Shown here: one piece after another, positions 27,247-38,269 of the stretch
Layout of the letters: each line of letters begins with the position of its first letter
Numbering within the stretch: the stretch's first letter is position 1
From: Metaclostridioides mangenotii
GTDB taxonomy: Bacteria > Bacillota > Clostridia > Peptostreptococcales > Peptostreptococcaceae
NCBI RefSeq assembly: GCF_017873185.1
Contig: NZ_JAGGJX010000008.1
Coordinates: 1-64,000, forward strand
DNA: 64,000 bases
Direction: 5' to 3'
Position numbers and translations under genes: made by a program
Notes under the pieces: model-generated
What the model was told of the DNA's origin: nothing
The model's input: only the letters and a program-made list of their open reading frames with translations
The model's database searches: none

Positions 27247-28066
27247 TGTCGTTACCTCCTAACTCGGCTAGTGCTCTTTCAAGCTCTTCATCGCTCGGTG
27301 CTTTACCATGCCATCCAGCTTGATCTTCCATAAAAGATACACCTTTACCTTTTATAGTTTTGGCAACTATCATAGTAGGCTTGTCAACTGTAGATCTCGA
27401 CATGTCTAGAGCTGCAAATATTTGGTCAAAATCATGACCATCTATTTCTATAACATTCCATCCAAATGCCTTAAATTTATTTACAATCGACCCTACATCC
27501 ATTACATCTTCAACATTTCCATCTATTTGAAGTCCATTATTATCTAAAAATGCAACTATATTATCAAGTTTATAGTGAGCTGCACTCATGGCTGCTTCCC
27601 AAACTATGCCCTCTTGTATTTCTCCATCTCCAAGTAAAGCATATACATTCCACGGTGCATTATCTAATTTTGAGGCCATAGCCATACCACAAGCTGCTGA
27701 AAATCCTTGTCCTAATGATCCTGTAGATATCTCAACTCCAGGTGTTCCTTTCATATCAGGATGCCCCTGTAACATTCTGCCTATCTTTCTTAGTCCCTTT
27801 AACTCTTCTTTATCAAAATAGCCCTTCTCAGCTAAAACTGCGTAAAGAGCTGGGGCTGCATGTCCTTTTGATAGTACAAATCTATCTCTATCTTCCATCT
27901 TAGGCTTTGAGGAATCTATATTCATTTCATCAAAATATAGAGCAGTAAGAATTTCAACTGCTGATAGCGACCCCCCTGGATGTCCTGATTTAGCGTCATG
28001 AATCATCGTAAGTATATCTTTTCTGATAGTACATGCGCGCTCATTTAATCCTTTATGGTCTCTCAT
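27239..28066 (-). CDS. Transketolase, N-terminal (ThDP-binding) subunit
   Basis: First half of the split transketolase. The 275-aa protein has [45 protein letters not shown], and the ThDP motif [15 protein letters not shown]...FLDNNGLQ (about residues 143-180). The two-gene arrangement is common in Clostridia and archaea. ATG at 28066 follows GGGAGGTAATCGA. Confidence 0.93.
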   Translation of the reverse strand: MRDHKGLNERACTIRKDILTMIHDAKSGHPGGSLSAVEILTALYFDEMNIDSSKPKMEDRDRFVLSKGHAAPALYAVLAEKGYFDKEELKGLRKIGRMLQGHPDMKGTPGVEISTGSLGQGFSAACGMAMASKLDNAPWNVYALLGDGEIQEGIVWEAAMSAAHYKLDNIVAFLDNNGLQIDGNVEDVMDVGSIVNKFKAFGWNVIEIDGHDFDQIFAALDMSRSTVDKPTMIVAKTIKGKGVSFMEDQAGWHGKAPSDEELERALAELGGNDNE

Positions 28067-28250
28067 TCGATTACCTCCCTTAAATAATTAGTGTTTGTCA
28101 ATTCCTTACTATTATATCACTTTTGAATTGTTTTTTTTATGTTTTTTTTAATTTGTAACATATCTTAACATTCTAGTATTATCTGCTTAATTTAAAAAAT
28201 TATATATCTAAATTTCAAATGATGTATCTTTACTTATAAGTATTAAATTT

Positions 28251-28285
28251 TCAAATAAAAAGAGCCTCAACACTGTTAAGACTCT
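28251..28285 (-). terminator. Terminator downstream of ndoA
   Basis: On the minus strand AGAGTCTTAA (28276-28285), loop CAGTG and TTGAGGCTCT (28261-28270) pair over 10 bp with two G-U wobbles, followed by TTTTATTT. It closes the acpS-to-ndoA gene run. Confidence 0.85.
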
Positions 28286-28300
28286 ACATAGATTCTAGTT

Positions 28301-28666
28301 TTATAAAACAAACAGCCCTAGACTGATCTGAAGACCAGCTTCAACCTTCATCATCATATCTTCATCTAGGCAACCTATTTTTTCTCTCAATCTTTTTTTG
28401 TCTATTGTCCTTATTTGCTCCAACAAAATTACAGAATCCTTGTTCAGCCCATATTCATTGGAACTAATTTCAACATGTGTAGGTAATTTAGCCTTGTTGA
28501 TCTGCGAAGTTATCGCAGATATTATAACAGTAGGACTGTATTTATTGCCGACATCATTTTGCACAATTAAAACGGGTCTTACTCCACCTTGTTCTGATCC
28601 AATTACTGGACTCAAATCAGCGTAGTACAAATCCCCACGCTTTATATCACTATTATTAGTACTCAC
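28301..28666 (-). CDS. ndoA: EndoA/MazF-type mRNA interferase toxin
   Basis: Sequence-specific endoribonuclease of a type II toxin-antitoxin pair. The protein of about 121 aa has the MazF N-terminus [33 protein letters not shown], the catalytic TVIISAITS region and [17 protein letters not shown] at 28666 is preferred because GGGGGAG lies ten bases upstream and the length matches Bacillus EndoA. The ATG at 28687 is inside the antitoxin gene without a good site. It overlaps the antitoxin gene by 11 bp. Confidence 0.92.
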   Translation of the reverse strand: MSTNNSDIKRGDLYYADLSPVIGSEQGGVRPVLIVQNDVGNKYSPTVIISAITSQINKAKLPTHVEISSNEYGLNKDSVILLEQIRTIDKKRLREKIGCLDEDMMMKVEAGLQISLGLFVL

Positions 28667-28943
28667 CTTTAGCAATCTCCCCCTCATCTTTTTCGTCGGA
28701 AGATAAAACTTCTATTGTCATCCCAAGTTCTGCTAAAGATAAATTAATTTGGCCCATTTCTGTATAACCCGCTTTCATCGATTCCTTTGAAAATATTCTT
28801 TTTTTCTGAGTTATATAGAACTGAAAAGCTGCTTTTGCAAAATCTTCCCTATTACTGTTCTCCATTTGAACTATTGTATCTACTTCGGTAATTAGAGAAT
28901 CAGGTAGAGTAAATTCAATTTTTTCATTACAGTTATCTTGCAC
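28656..28943 (-). CDS. ndoAI: EndoAI-type ribbon-helix-helix antitoxin
   Basis: Binds and neutralises NdoA. The 95-aa protein has an N-terminal ribbon-helix-helix ([19 protein letters not shown], about residues 8-26) for DNA binding and autoregulation, and a C-terminal acidic tail ([19 protein letters not shown]) suited to wrapping the toxin. The GTG start follows GGGAGGCGATTTT. It lies 32 bp downstream of alr, the arrangement seen in Bacillus. Confidence 0.88.
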   Translation of the reverse strand: MQDNCNEKIEFTLPDSLITEVDTIVQMENSNREDFAKAAFQFYITQKKRIFSKESMKAGYTEMGQINLSLAELGMTIEVLSSDEKDEGEIAKGEY

Positions 28944-28974
28944 AAAATCGCCTCCCAGAGTATACTTTATAACT

Positions 28975-30132
28975 TTATTTTAACAAATAACTAGTCACTT
29001 TGGCAATTCTATTATTTTCCATGTATACTCTATCAACTCTTCTTGATATCATACATAGAACTTCGTAGTTTATTGTACCCAAATCTTTAGCTATTCTCTC
29101 TGCTGTTGCTTCACCTTCTCCAAATAGTATAACCTCATCTCCAACTTTTATGTCTAGATCTTTGTCTATTCTTACCATAAGTTGATCCATGCAAATTCTA
29201 CCAACTACATCACACATTTCACCTTTGATTAAGATCTTGGGATTTTTTTGTATTCTAGTAAATCCATCTGCATATCCTACAGCTACAGTCGCTATTGTTT
29301 CTGTTTTTTCGGCTGTATAAGTAAATCCATAACTTATTCCGTCACCTTTTTCTATAGTCTTGATATTTGTGATTGTAGATTTAAATTTTAGAACAGGTTT
29401 AAGTTCTACTTTATCTTTAAATACCTCTTCTGATGGATAGTGTCCGTAAAGCATAATTCCCGGTCTAACCATATTGAAGTTAGCTTCAGGTAAATCTATA
29501 GTAGCAGCGCTGTTTGATACGTGCTCAATAGGAGCACTTACCCCTCTAGCCTTTAACCCATCTACTACAAACAAGTAGTTTTTAAGTTGCATCTTAGATT
29601 TGGTCTTATCAGTTTCATCTGCAGTTGCAAAGTGTGTATACAGTCCTTCTAGTTCTATATTTTTTAATTTACTTATCTTCACTATATCTTCAATCGATTC
29701 TTCAGTCGGCTTAAATCCTATTCTATTCATACCAGAATCTATCTTAACATGAACCTTTGCCCTCAACCCTAAGCTAGAAGCAACTTCATCTATCTTAACA
29801 GCTGTATCATAACTATATACAGTAAAAGTTAAATTCAATGAAATAGCCTCTCTAACACTCCCTTCAGTAATATAACCTAATACTAGTATCGGTGTTGCAA
29901 CTCCGCTATGTCTTAATTCTAATCCCTCTTCAGGTTTAGCGACAGCGAAGTAGTCCACATTCTCTTTTTCCAACGCCTCAGCTACTTCGACTGATCCACA
30001 TGAATAAGAGTCAGCTTTCAACACACAACACACTTTAACATCCTTTTTAATAAGTTTCCTTACCCCTGCTAAGTTGAATCTTAAGTTATCTAGGTTTACT
30101 TCCACCCAAGTAGGTGCTATTGTCTTTTTCAT
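28975..30132 (-). CDS. alr: Alanine racemase
   Basis: PLP-dependent L-/D-alanine interconversion for peptidoglycan. The 385-aa protein has the N-terminal WVEVNLDNLRFN, the PLP-lysine segment CVLKADSYSCGSVEVA (about residues 33-48; the family usually reads KADAYGHG), KIDSGMNRIGF, YTHFATAD, VRPGIMLYGHYP, and VAVGYADGF. ATG at 30132 follows GGGGGGTTGATT. In C. difficile the equivalent gene (alr2) sits downstream of gerS, as here. Confidence 0.93.
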   Translation of the reverse strand: MKKTIAPTWVEVNLDNLRFNLAGVRKLIKKDVKVCCVLKADSYSCGSVEVAEALEKENVDYFAVAKPEEGLELRHSGVATPILVLGYITEGSVREAISLNLTFTVYSYDTAVKIDEVASSLGLRAKVHVKIDSGMNRIGFKPTEESIEDIVKISKLKNIELEGLYTHFATADETDKTKSKMQLKNYLFVVDGLKARGVSAPIEHVSNSAATIDLPEANFNMVRPGIMLYGHYPSEEVFKDKVELKPVLKFKSTITNIKTIEKGDGISYGFTYTAEKTETIATVAVGYADGFTRIQKNPKILIKGEMCDVVGRICMDQLMVRIDKDLDIKVGDEVILFGEGEATAERIAKDLGTINYEVLCMISRRVDRVYMENNRIAKVTSYLLK

Positions 30133-30145
30133 AATCAACCCCCCA

Positions 30146-30736
30146 TCATCGTTTGTATTTGAATTCTTTATAGTTAACTATAAACCTAGGAGTCCCCTCG
30201 TCGTCTAAGATTTCCATTTTATTGGGAGATTTAGTATCTGCATCGATATACAGGACTTGTTTTTTAAAATACTTAATATCTCCTGGTATATCTGTCTCAA
30301 TAACTAAATTTCCATTTTTTAACTTCATATTTACTTCCTCATTTTTTATATAATTCTTTATAAAATCTCCAATAAAAAGATATTGATTATTTTTACCGGA
30401 GTTTGGAAGCTCTACTAAGTCGTCGATCTCTGGGTTCTTTACAAAGATTTTATCGCCTTTGTACTCTATGGTTTTGCCCTTAACATGTTCTGGTGCTATG
30501 ACTTCAAGTCTATAATTATCCGTTTTTTTGTACGTATGTATATATTCATACTCGTACGGACTCTTATTTCCTATCACCTTTACTTTTGCTTTGCAAGTAT
30601 ATTCTTTCATTGTATAAATCTTATTTTGAAAATCTTTATACACTTCTTCTTTTGTGGACGCTCTCTTTTGACAACCTATAAGGATTATAACCATTGCCAA
30701 AAACATAATACCTAAAATAGTCCACTTTTTTTTCAC
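30146..30736 (-). CDS. gerS: GerS-like germination lipoprotein
   Basis: The 196-aa protein has a lipoprotein signal (hydrophobic MFLAMVIILIGC with the lipobox Cys at about residue 22) and a beta-rich LolA-like domain (EYTCKAKVKVIGN, HTYKKTDNYRLEVIAP, KGDKIFVKNPE). In C. difficile GerS is made in the mother cell and works with the amidase CwlD to form muramic-delta-lactam in the spore cortex, which is needed for germination. Identification rests on the lipoprotein architecture and its position directly before alr, an order I recall from C. difficile. GTG start after AGGAGGAATTAT. Confidence 0.75.
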   Translation of the reverse strand: MKKKWTILGIMFLAMVIILIGCQKRASTKEEVYKDFQNKIYTMKEYTCKAKVKVIGNKSPYEYEYIHTYKKTDNYRLEVIAPEHVKGKTIEYKGDKIFVKNPEIDDLVELPNSGKNNQYLFIGDFIKNYIKNEEVNMKLKNGNLVIETDIPGDIKYFKKQVLYIDADTKSPNKMEILDDEGTPRFIVNYKEFKYKR

Positions 30737-30756
30737 ATAATTCCTCCTAATAAAGT

Positions 30757-31215
30757 TTATTCATTGTATAATGCCTTTATTATATCGTATCTACAAATTA
30801 TGCCTTTTAGCTTGCTGTCGTCATCTACCACGGGTACTCGGTTTATAGATTTTTTAATCATTATATTTGCTACATGGTCAAAAGAATCATTTATGTTTAC
30901 CATTACAATGTCTTTTGACATCAAGTCTTCAACTTTATATGCCGCGACTTTTTTGATATCATCTTCCATCTTTCTTATATCATCTAAAAATATTATTCCT
31001 TCAAGCAGATTTACAAACATTGGAGGTTCGATATACTTTTCCTTTTTTATAATATCTGTCTCAGAGATTATACCTACTACTTTATTTTCAGAGTTTACTA
31101 CAGGAAGTCCACCAATTCTTTCCTCTATAAGTAGTTTTGCAACATCTGCAACACTATCTTCTTCTTTAGCTACTATCACGTCAGTAGTCATTACTTCTTT
31201 AGCTGTTTTATTCAT
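30757..31215 (-). CDS. Tandem CBS-domain protein
   Basis: A 152-aa protein consisting of two CBS domains (residues about 1-70 and 90-152), each with the DXX..RVPVVD or GGLPVVNSENKVVGIISETDI pattern. Such stand-alone pairs bind adenine nucleotides, but the regulated target is unknown. It lies between acpS and gerS, with gaps of 12 and 20 bp, so it is co-transcribed with them. Confidence 0.85.
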   Translation of the reverse strand: MNKTAKEVMTTDVIVAKEEDSVADVAKLLIEERIGGLPVVNSENKVVGIISETDIIKKEKYIEPPMFVNLLEGIIFLDDIRKMEDDIKKVAAYKVEDLMSKDIVMVNINDSFDHVANIMIKKSINRVPVVDDDSKLKGIICRYDIIKALYNE

Positions 31216-31227
31216 ATGAAATCACCC

Positions 31228-31608
31228 CTAGTTATTTATAATTACCATTGCATTGGCTACAGCGTATTCTTTACAGTGTGAAATCGAAACTTTTATTTCT
31301 AAAACATTATAATCTATGCAAATTTTATTAAGATTATTATATGTTTTGACTATTGGTTTTCCGACTTCATTTCTAAGTACTTCTATATCTTTAAAGTTAT
31401 ATCCTCTAATTCCGGTCCCAAGTGCTTTGCTTATAGCCTCTTTAGCCGCAAAATTTCCAGCTATACTATGAGGTTTATATCCATTTGACTTAAAAAGTGC
31501 TATCTCATTTTCTGTAAATATTCTCTTTAAGAACCCCTCATTTTTTTTACTTGCCATGGCTATCCTGTCGATCTCAACAATATCTATCCCTATATCAAGT
31601 ATATTCAT
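31228..31608 (-). CDS. acpS: Holo-[acyl-carrier-protein] synthase
   Basis: Transfers 4'-phosphopantetheine from CoA to acyl carrier protein. The 126-aa protein has the N-terminal GIDIVEIDRIAMA with the Mg-binding Asp, FAAKEAISKALGTGIRG (about residues 53-69) and the C-terminal VSISHCKEYAVANAMV. Length is normal. It appears to be the first gene of the acpS-CBS-gerS-alr-ndoAI-ndoA run, because 286 bp upstream contain only the terminator of the peptide transporter. Confidence 0.95.
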   Translation of the reverse strand: MNILDIGIDIVEIDRIAMASKKNEGFLKRIFTENEIALFKSNGYKPHSIAGNFAAKEAISKALGTGIRGYNFKDIEVLRNEVGKPIVKTYNNLNKICIDYNVLEIKVSISHCKEYAVANAMVIINN

Positions 31609-31781
31609 CTATTATTGCTCCATATGATTTTATTTGCTTTATAACATTATACTACAAAATAAACTAATTACTCTAAAGATTTCAAATATTTATTTTTCTA
31701 TCATTTTGCAATAATAATGATACTCCACATTTACATTTAAATTATACCTTAAATTTGTGTACACATACCATATATGTTGGT

Positions 31782-31832
31782 GCAAAAATACAAAGGATGT
31801 CATAAGTAGTTTTAATTACTTTATGACATCCT
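31782..31832 (-). terminator. Terminator of the peptide transporter gene
   Basis: AGGATGTCATAA (31794-31805) and TTATGACATCCT (31821-31832) form a 12-bp stem, with extra pairing in the loop. The minus strand continues with TTTGTATTTTT. It is about 60 bp after the stop at 31895. Confidence 0.8.
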
Positions 31833-31894
31833 ATTCATAGGTATAATTTCATATATTTTTCATCGATATTAATACATTTTATATTAAATATTAA

Positions 31895-33307
31895 TTAATT
31901 TACATTAAGATTTTCTATTTCAGTATCTGTATCATCTCCTGTAAGAAGTGCTGTAATTTTTTTATTGAATATAAGTATTACTACTACACCTACAACTAAC
32001 ATAATAGGTATAGCAATAAAAACTTGCATTAGTCCCATCTTTTCAATAATACCTTGAACATAACCAGATGTTTTATTTGCAACAAACGTAGCCGCTGTCC
32101 ATACGCCCATTAATAGAGATAGATATTTAGGTGGTGCGTATTTACTTACAAGTGAGTTTCCTAATGGTGAAAAACACATCTCTCCTGTTGACTGGAAGAT
32201 TATAAATAATATCAACCATATTACACTTGTCTTAACAGTAGCTGGAGCTCCAACACCTCTTGTGACTTCCGCTAGTATTACAAACACAAAACCTATAGCC
32301 AAGAAGAAGAAGCTTAAAGCCATTTTTTTAGCCATTGTTAGGTCACCTTTTTTCCTCATTGATAATTTAGTCCAGATAAGCGCCATAACAGGGCCTAAAG
32401 CTATACACATTACACTATTAAATGTAGTCTCAACCCACATAATCGGTATTTCAAAACTACCAACTTTCATATTTACATAATCTTTCATGTATAGAGCTAG
32501 AGATGATCCAGCTTGATTGTAGAAAACCCAAAAAAGTATTGAGAAAAAAGACAACAAGAATATACCTATAACTCTATTTTTTTCTTTCTTAGTTAAAGGT
32601 TTAGTAGTACCAGATTTAGAAGAATCTACCTTACCTGATTTATCAAGAACTTTTTGTGGATACTTACCTGCATCACCTAAATAACGAGATAATACTGTAA
32701 ATATAGCCCCACCTAGTAAAGTGACAATACCCGCTAGCAAGAAACATTGTCTAAATCCTAAAACAGTTACTCCACCTATAACAGTTGCAAATGTTGATGT
32801 GTATAGAATACCTATACTCATTGAACCAGCCAAAGCTCCAATATTTACAAAAGTATAAGATATTGAAAATGCTGAGTCCTTTCTACTTGGATCATCGTAT
32901 AACTCACCTATGAGTGCACTAAGGTTTCCTTTAAAAAATCCGGTACCGATAGATATTAAAATAATCATTGCATGAACCCATATAACGCTAGTTGCAAAAT
33001 AACCAACTATATAACCTATTCCCATAATTAGAGAACCAATCATTATACAGTATTTAGCACCAATCCATCTGTCACAAATCATTCCACCAAATATAGGAGC
33101 TAAATAAGTAAACGAAATTAAGTTTGCCGCTATAACAGCTGCATCGGCATTGTCTAATCCTAGGCCACCTTTAGCAACTGTCTCAGCTAAAAATAGCAAT
33201 AATAATGTCTTACATCCATAGTAAGCAAATCTTTCAAAAGTAAATGCTAAACTACAAATATACAACCCCTTTGGATGTTTGTTTGATACACTAGCATTTG
33301 TGCTCAT
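31895..33307 (-). CDS. POT/PTR2-family peptide transporter
   Basis: Proton-coupled di/tripeptide uptake by family membership. The 470-aa MFS protein has about 14 hydrophobic segments and the PTR2 signatures TYLAPIFGGMICDRWIGAK and GTGFFKGNLSALIGELY plus FSISYTFVNIGALAGS. The N-terminal motif is FTFERFAYYG where most members read ExxERFxYYG, so the first Glu of the proton-coupling motif is replaced by Phe. It is monocistronic. Confidence 0.88.
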   Translation of the reverse strand: MSTNASVSNKHPKGLYICSLAFTFERFAYYGCKTLLLLFLAETVAKGGLGLDNADAAVIAANLISFTYLAPIFGGMICDRWIGAKYCIMIGSLIMGIGYIVGYFATSVIWVHAMIILISIGTGFFKGNLSALIGELYDDPSRKDSAFSISYTFVNIGALAGSMSIGILYTSTFATVIGGVTVLGFRQCFLLAGIVTLLGGAIFTVLSRYLGDAGKYPQKVLDKSGKVDSSKSGTTKPLTKKEKNRVIGIFLLSFFSILFWVFYNQAGSSLALYMKDYVNMKVGSFEIPIMWVETTFNSVMCIALGPVMALIWTKLSMRKKGDLTMAKKMALSFFFLAIGFVFVILAEVTRGVGAPATVKTSVIWLILFIIFQSTGEMCFSPLGNSLVSKYAPPKYLSLLMGVWTAATFVANKTSGYVQGIIEKMGLMQVFIAIPIMLVVGVVVILIFNKKITALLTGDDTDTEIENLNVN

Positions 33308-33640
33308 AAAAAAACCCCCTTTTTTCTTGTTATTGTTTTATCATTTATTATTGCACACTTTCTATTTAATCGTAGCACTCACATAAAATATTTTCAACAA
33401 ATCTAGGAATTTTTCGTTTGTCATTTTGCCACATAAAGCTTCTATTTTCAACACCATTATATTTTTCTATTCTAAATCTACTCTTTTAATATCTATTTTT
33501 TATTTTAGTTTTTTGTTTGAGATTATCATTATGAAATATATAAAATTTAGTTATATTTTTAACTATATTTTTAGAAAATAAAACCATCTTCCCTAGCTTA
33601 TCTTTAAGGAAGATGGTTTTATTTTATATTTATCAATTTA
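33308..33640. other. Intergenic interval between the transporter and atpC
   Basis: It contains the transporter's upstream region (GGGGG-type ribosome site at about 33310) and the ATP synthase terminator at 33574-33620. The rest is AT-rich without a gene or a recognisable RNA. Confidence 0.6.
33574..33620 (-). terminator. Terminator of the ATP synthase operon
   Basis: AAAACCATCTTCC (33580-33592) and GGAAGATGGTTTT (33608-33620) form a 13-bp stem with a 15-nt loop, followed on the minus strand by TTATTTTC. It starts about 20 bp after the atpC stop. Confidence 0.9.
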
Positions 33641-33901
33641 TTATTTCCACTCTGCAGATTGTGTTAATATAACTGTCTTTTCTTTTTGAACGTTGACGAA
33701 TCCCTCAAGGATACTTGCCTCCTTAAAATTTCCATCTAACTTTATACGTAGTTTCCCCTTTTTTAAACCTGACACAAACGGAATATGATTTTTAAGAACA
33801 GCTCTATCGCCTTCAGTAGTTCTAAATATAACCATTTCCACGTCATCCTTATAAAAAATTTCATCAGGAGTAACTACTTCTAGCGAAAATTTACTAGCCA
33901 T
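33641..33901 (-). CDS. atpC: ATP synthase F1 epsilon subunit, short form
   Basis: An 86-aa protein with only the N-terminal beta-sandwich domain (FSLEVVTPDEIFYKDDVEMV, TTEGDRAVLKNHIPFVSGL, EGFVNVQKEKTVILTQSAEW). The usual family length is about 130-140 aa with a C-terminal two-helix domain that inhibits ATP hydrolysis; that part is absent. The stop is followed at once by the operon terminator, and no frame continues the missing helices, so this is a genuine short form, not an obvious frameshift. It lies 2 bp after atpD. Confidence 0.93.
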   Translation of the reverse strand: MASKFSLEVVTPDEIFYKDDVEMVIFRTTEGDRAVLKNHIPFVSGLKKGKLRIKLDGNFKEASILEGFVNVQKEKTVILTQSAEWK

Positions 33902-33903
33902 AC

Positions 33904-35304
<1,401 letters not shown>

Positions 35305-35313
35305 CTAACCTCC

Positions 35314-36180
35314 CTATTTTAGAGCGTTAACTCCGCCAACTATCTCAGTTATCTCTTGAGTTACAGCTGATTGTCTCGCTCTATTGTAGCTCAATTCAAG
35401 ATCTGATAACATATCATTTGCGTTGTCTGTCGCAGATTCCATCGCAGTTCTTCTTGCACCTTGTTCTGATGCGAAAGATTCTATAATCCCTCCATAAACT
35501 ACACCTGTAACATAGTTTGGAATTATATAATTCAGTACACTTCCTGGCGATGGTAAGTATTGTACCTTTGATCTAATTTTTTTCACTTCTTTAGTTCCTT
35601 CTAATGTCTCGTCTTCGAATACAAGTGGAAGTAATTTTATAAGTTTAACTTCCTGAACAAGCGCTGATTTAAACTTCGTATATACAAAGTAAACCTCATC
35701 TACTTCTCCATTTTTATATAAATCCATCATTTTATTCGATATTTCAGATGTATCTGCATAAGTGCAAGCTTCTACAGCCTCTATATATCCAGCTACATTA
35801 TAATCTCTCTTAGAGAAGAACTCATATGCTTTTTTACCTATAGTCATTACAGTTTCTTTTTTACCATCCATATGGTTTACAGTCTCTTTAAGTACATTTG
35901 AGTTATACCCTCCAGCAAGACCTCTATCACCAGCAACAACTATATAGCATCTATTCTTAACTTCTCTTTGTTTCATAAAAACATTATTTACTCTAGTCGA
36001 ACTTGCGATATCCTTAACAGTATCGTATAAAGCATCAAAATATGGTTCTGTACTTTCTGCTTTTTCTTTTGCTTTTCTAAGCTTTGAAGAAGCAACAAGT
36101 TCCATTGCTTTTGTGATCTGCTTAGTACTCTCAACGCTGACCATACGAGTCTTAATTGCTTTAATTCCTGCTCCTGCCAA
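35314..36180 (-). CDS. atpG: ATP synthase F1 gamma subunit
   Basis: Central rotor shaft. The 288-aa protein has the N-terminal coiled-coil (IKAIKTRMVSVESTKQITKAMELVASSKLRKA contains the conserved helix, residues about 6-37), DRGLAGGYNSN and the C-terminal helix with ARQSAVTQEITEIVGG. Full length, lying between atpA and atpD. Confidence 0.96.
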   Translation of the reverse strand: MAGAGIKAIKTRMVSVESTKQITKAMELVASSKLRKAKEKAESTEPYFDALYDTVKDIASSTRVNNVFMKQREVKNRCYIVVAGDRGLAGGYNSNVLKETVNHMDGKKETVMTIGKKAYEFFSKRDYNVAGYIEAVEACTYADTSEISNKMMDLYKNGEVDEVYFVYTKFKSALVQEVKLIKLLPLVFEDETLEGTKEVKKIRSKVQYLPSPGSVLNYIIPNYVTGVVYGGIIESFASEQGARRTAMESATDNANDMLSDLELSYNRARQSAVTQEITEIVGGVNALK

Positions 36181-36207
36181 TTACTTTACCTCCTTTTTTA
36201 AAAAGGA

Positions 36208-37710
36208 TTACGCTTCAACAACAAATTTTCCTTTGAATTCATTTATTGCATCTGTTAATTTAGAAGCGAAGTCTTCTCCTGCTAATATTTGTGCTGATAT
36301 CTCTGGATAATTGTCGTTTACGAATCTATATAATTCAGACTCAAATCTAGGTATCTCTTTTATTTCTATATTTTCTAGGAAATTGTTGATTACTGCATAA
36401 ATTATCATAACTTGGTTTTCAACACTGATTGGTTTATGCTCATCTTGTTTTAAGATTTCAACAATTCTTTCCCCTTGAGCAAGTCTCTTTTTCGTATCTT
36501 CATCAAGATCAGATCCAAACTGAGAGAATGCTGCAAGCTCTCTATATTGTGAGTATGCAAGTTTTAATGTACCTGAAACTTTTTTCATTGCTTTAATCTG
36601 CGCAGCTCCTCCAACCCTTGATACTGATATACCAGGATCAACTGCTGGTCTAACTCCTGCGTAGAATAATTCAGGCTGTAAGTATATCTGACCATCTGTT
36701 ATAGATATAACGTTAGTAGGGATATAAGCTGCTACGTCGCCTGCTTGAGTTTCTATGACTGGCAGTGCAGTCATTGACCCTCCACCTAATTCATCAGATA
36801 ACTTAGCAGCTCTCTCTAGAAGTCTAGAGTGTAAGTAGAATACGTCTCCTGGATAAGCTTCACGACCTGGTGGTCTTCTAAGTAATAAAGACATTTCTCT
36901 ATATGCAACTGCTTGCTTACTTAAGTCATCATATACTATAAGTACATGTTTACCATTGTACATAAATTCTTCACCCATTGCTGCTCCAGCATAAGGTGCT
37001 ATATATTGCAGTGGTGCAGATTCAGAAGCTGTAGCTGATACAACTATCGTGTAATCCATTGCTCCACCTTTTTCTAGAGTACTAACAAGTTGTGCAACTG
37101 TAGAACGTTTTTGTCCTATTGCAACATAGATACATATAACATCTTTGTTCTTTTGGTTAAGTATAGTATCTATAACTATCGAAGATTTACCCGTTTGTCT
37201 ATCCCCGATTATAAGCTCTCTTTGTCCCTTTCCTATAGGAATCATAGAGTCTATAGATTTGATACCAGTTTGAAGTGGCTCAAATACTGATTTTCTATCT
37301 ATTATACCTGGTGCATCAGATTCAACTGGTCTAGTTTTTTCGTACTCAATATGTCCTTTACCATCTATAGGTTGACCTAGTGAGTTAACAACTCGACCTA
37401 TTAGTCCGTTTCCAACAGGAACCTCAACTACTTTACCTGTTCTTTTGACAATGTCACCTTCTTTGATCCCATCATCATCACCTAGTATAACTGCACCTAC
37501 AACCTCTTCTTCAAGGTTTAGTGCCATACCATATACTTCTCCTGGGAATTCTAATAGCTCTCCAGACATTGCTTTCTCTAATCCATAAACACTAGCAATA
37601 CCGTCACCAACTGTTAGAACACTCCCTGTGTCTGTTAATTCAATTTTATTTTCATAGTCCTTTATCTGTTGCTTTATTATAGAACTTATCTCTTCAGGTT
37701 TTAAGTTCAT
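36208..37710 (-). CDS. atpA: ATP synthase F1 alpha subunit
   Basis: Non-catalytic nucleotide-binding subunit. The 500-aa protein has [17 protein letters not shown] (P-loop, about residues 169-185), [36 protein letters not shown] region (shown here by key residues DDLSKQ and RRPPGRE), and [15 protein letters not shown]. Full length. The start lies 16 bp after atpH. Confidence 0.98.
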   Translation of the reverse strand: MNLKPEEISSIIKQQIKDYENKIELTDTGSVLTVGDGIASVYGLEKAMSGELLEFPGEVYGMALNLEEEVVGAVILGDDDGIKEGDIVKRTGKVVEVPVGNGLIGRVVNSLGQPIDGKGHIEYEKTRPVESDAPGIIDRKSVFEPLQTGIKSIDSMIPIGKGQRELIIGDRQTGKSSIVIDTILNQKNKDVICIYVAIGQKRSTVAQLVSTLEKGGAMDYTIVVSATASESAPLQYIAPYAGAAMGEEFMYNGKHVLIVYDDLSKQAVAYREMSLLLRRPPGREAYPGDVFYLHSRLLERAAKLSDELGGGSMTALPVIETQAGDVAAYIPTNVISITDGQIYLQPELFYAGVRPAVDPGISVSRVGGAAQIKAMKKVSGTLKLAYSQYRELAAFSQFGSDLDEDTKKRLAQGERIVEILKQDEHKPISVENQVMIIYAVINNFLENIEIKEIPRFESELYRFVNDNYPEISAQILAGEDFASKLTDAINEFKGKFVVEA

Positions 37711-37726
37711 GGGTTCACCGCCATTC

Positions 37727-38269
37727 TTAAGATATAACTTGAGATAGCTGATCTCTTAGATTACTCAAACGAGTTTTTACTGTTCCATCTATCTCTTCAT
37801 TTCCAAGTCTAACTAGAACTCCTCCTAGTATAGTCTCATCAACTATATTCTCTAATACAACATTTTTATTGTATTTACTTGAAAGTTTAGTTTGAAGTTC
37901 ATTTAATTCAGTCTCGCTCATTGCGATAGCACTAATTGCTTTACCTTCAAGTATATTATTTTTTTCATTCATTAACTCTTTATAAGAATCCCTTATTTCA
38001 TCCAAACAGACTACTCTATCTTTATCTACGACAATCTTTAAAAAGTTTTTTACATTGTTGCTTATTTGTTCAGAAAAAACTATGTTTAGTAAATTCTTTT
38101 TTTCTTGCTTAGCTACTAAAGGCGATCTCAAAGCTTTTTTTAACTCATCACTAGAATTAATCGCTTCTAGAACTTCGTTAAGTTCCTTGTACAATATATT
38201 AGATGAGTTTTCTTCTTCACCTATTTGAAATAGGGCTTCAGCATATCTACTAGCTACTACATTTATCAT
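37727..38269 (-). CDS. atpH: ATP synthase F1 delta subunit
   Basis: Peripheral-stalk connector. The 180-aa protein has the N-terminal helical bundle ([17 protein letters not shown]) and the C-terminal [26 protein letters not shown] motif typical of the OSCP/delta family. It overlaps atpF by 4 bp. Confidence 0.95.
   Translation of the reverse strand: MINVVASRYAEALFQIGEEENSSNILYKELNEVLEAINSSDELKKALRSPLVAKQEKKNLLNIVFSEQISNNVKNFLKIVVDKDRVVCLDEIRDSYKELMNEKNNILEGKAISAIAMSETELNELQTKLSSKYNKNVVLENIVDETILGGVLVRLGNEEIDGTVKTRLSNLRDQLSQVIS

Noticed and set aside
31228-31608. A Sfp-type phosphopantetheinyl transferase
   Set aside because: Length (126 aa) and motifs are those of AcpS; Sfp-type enzymes are about twice as long.
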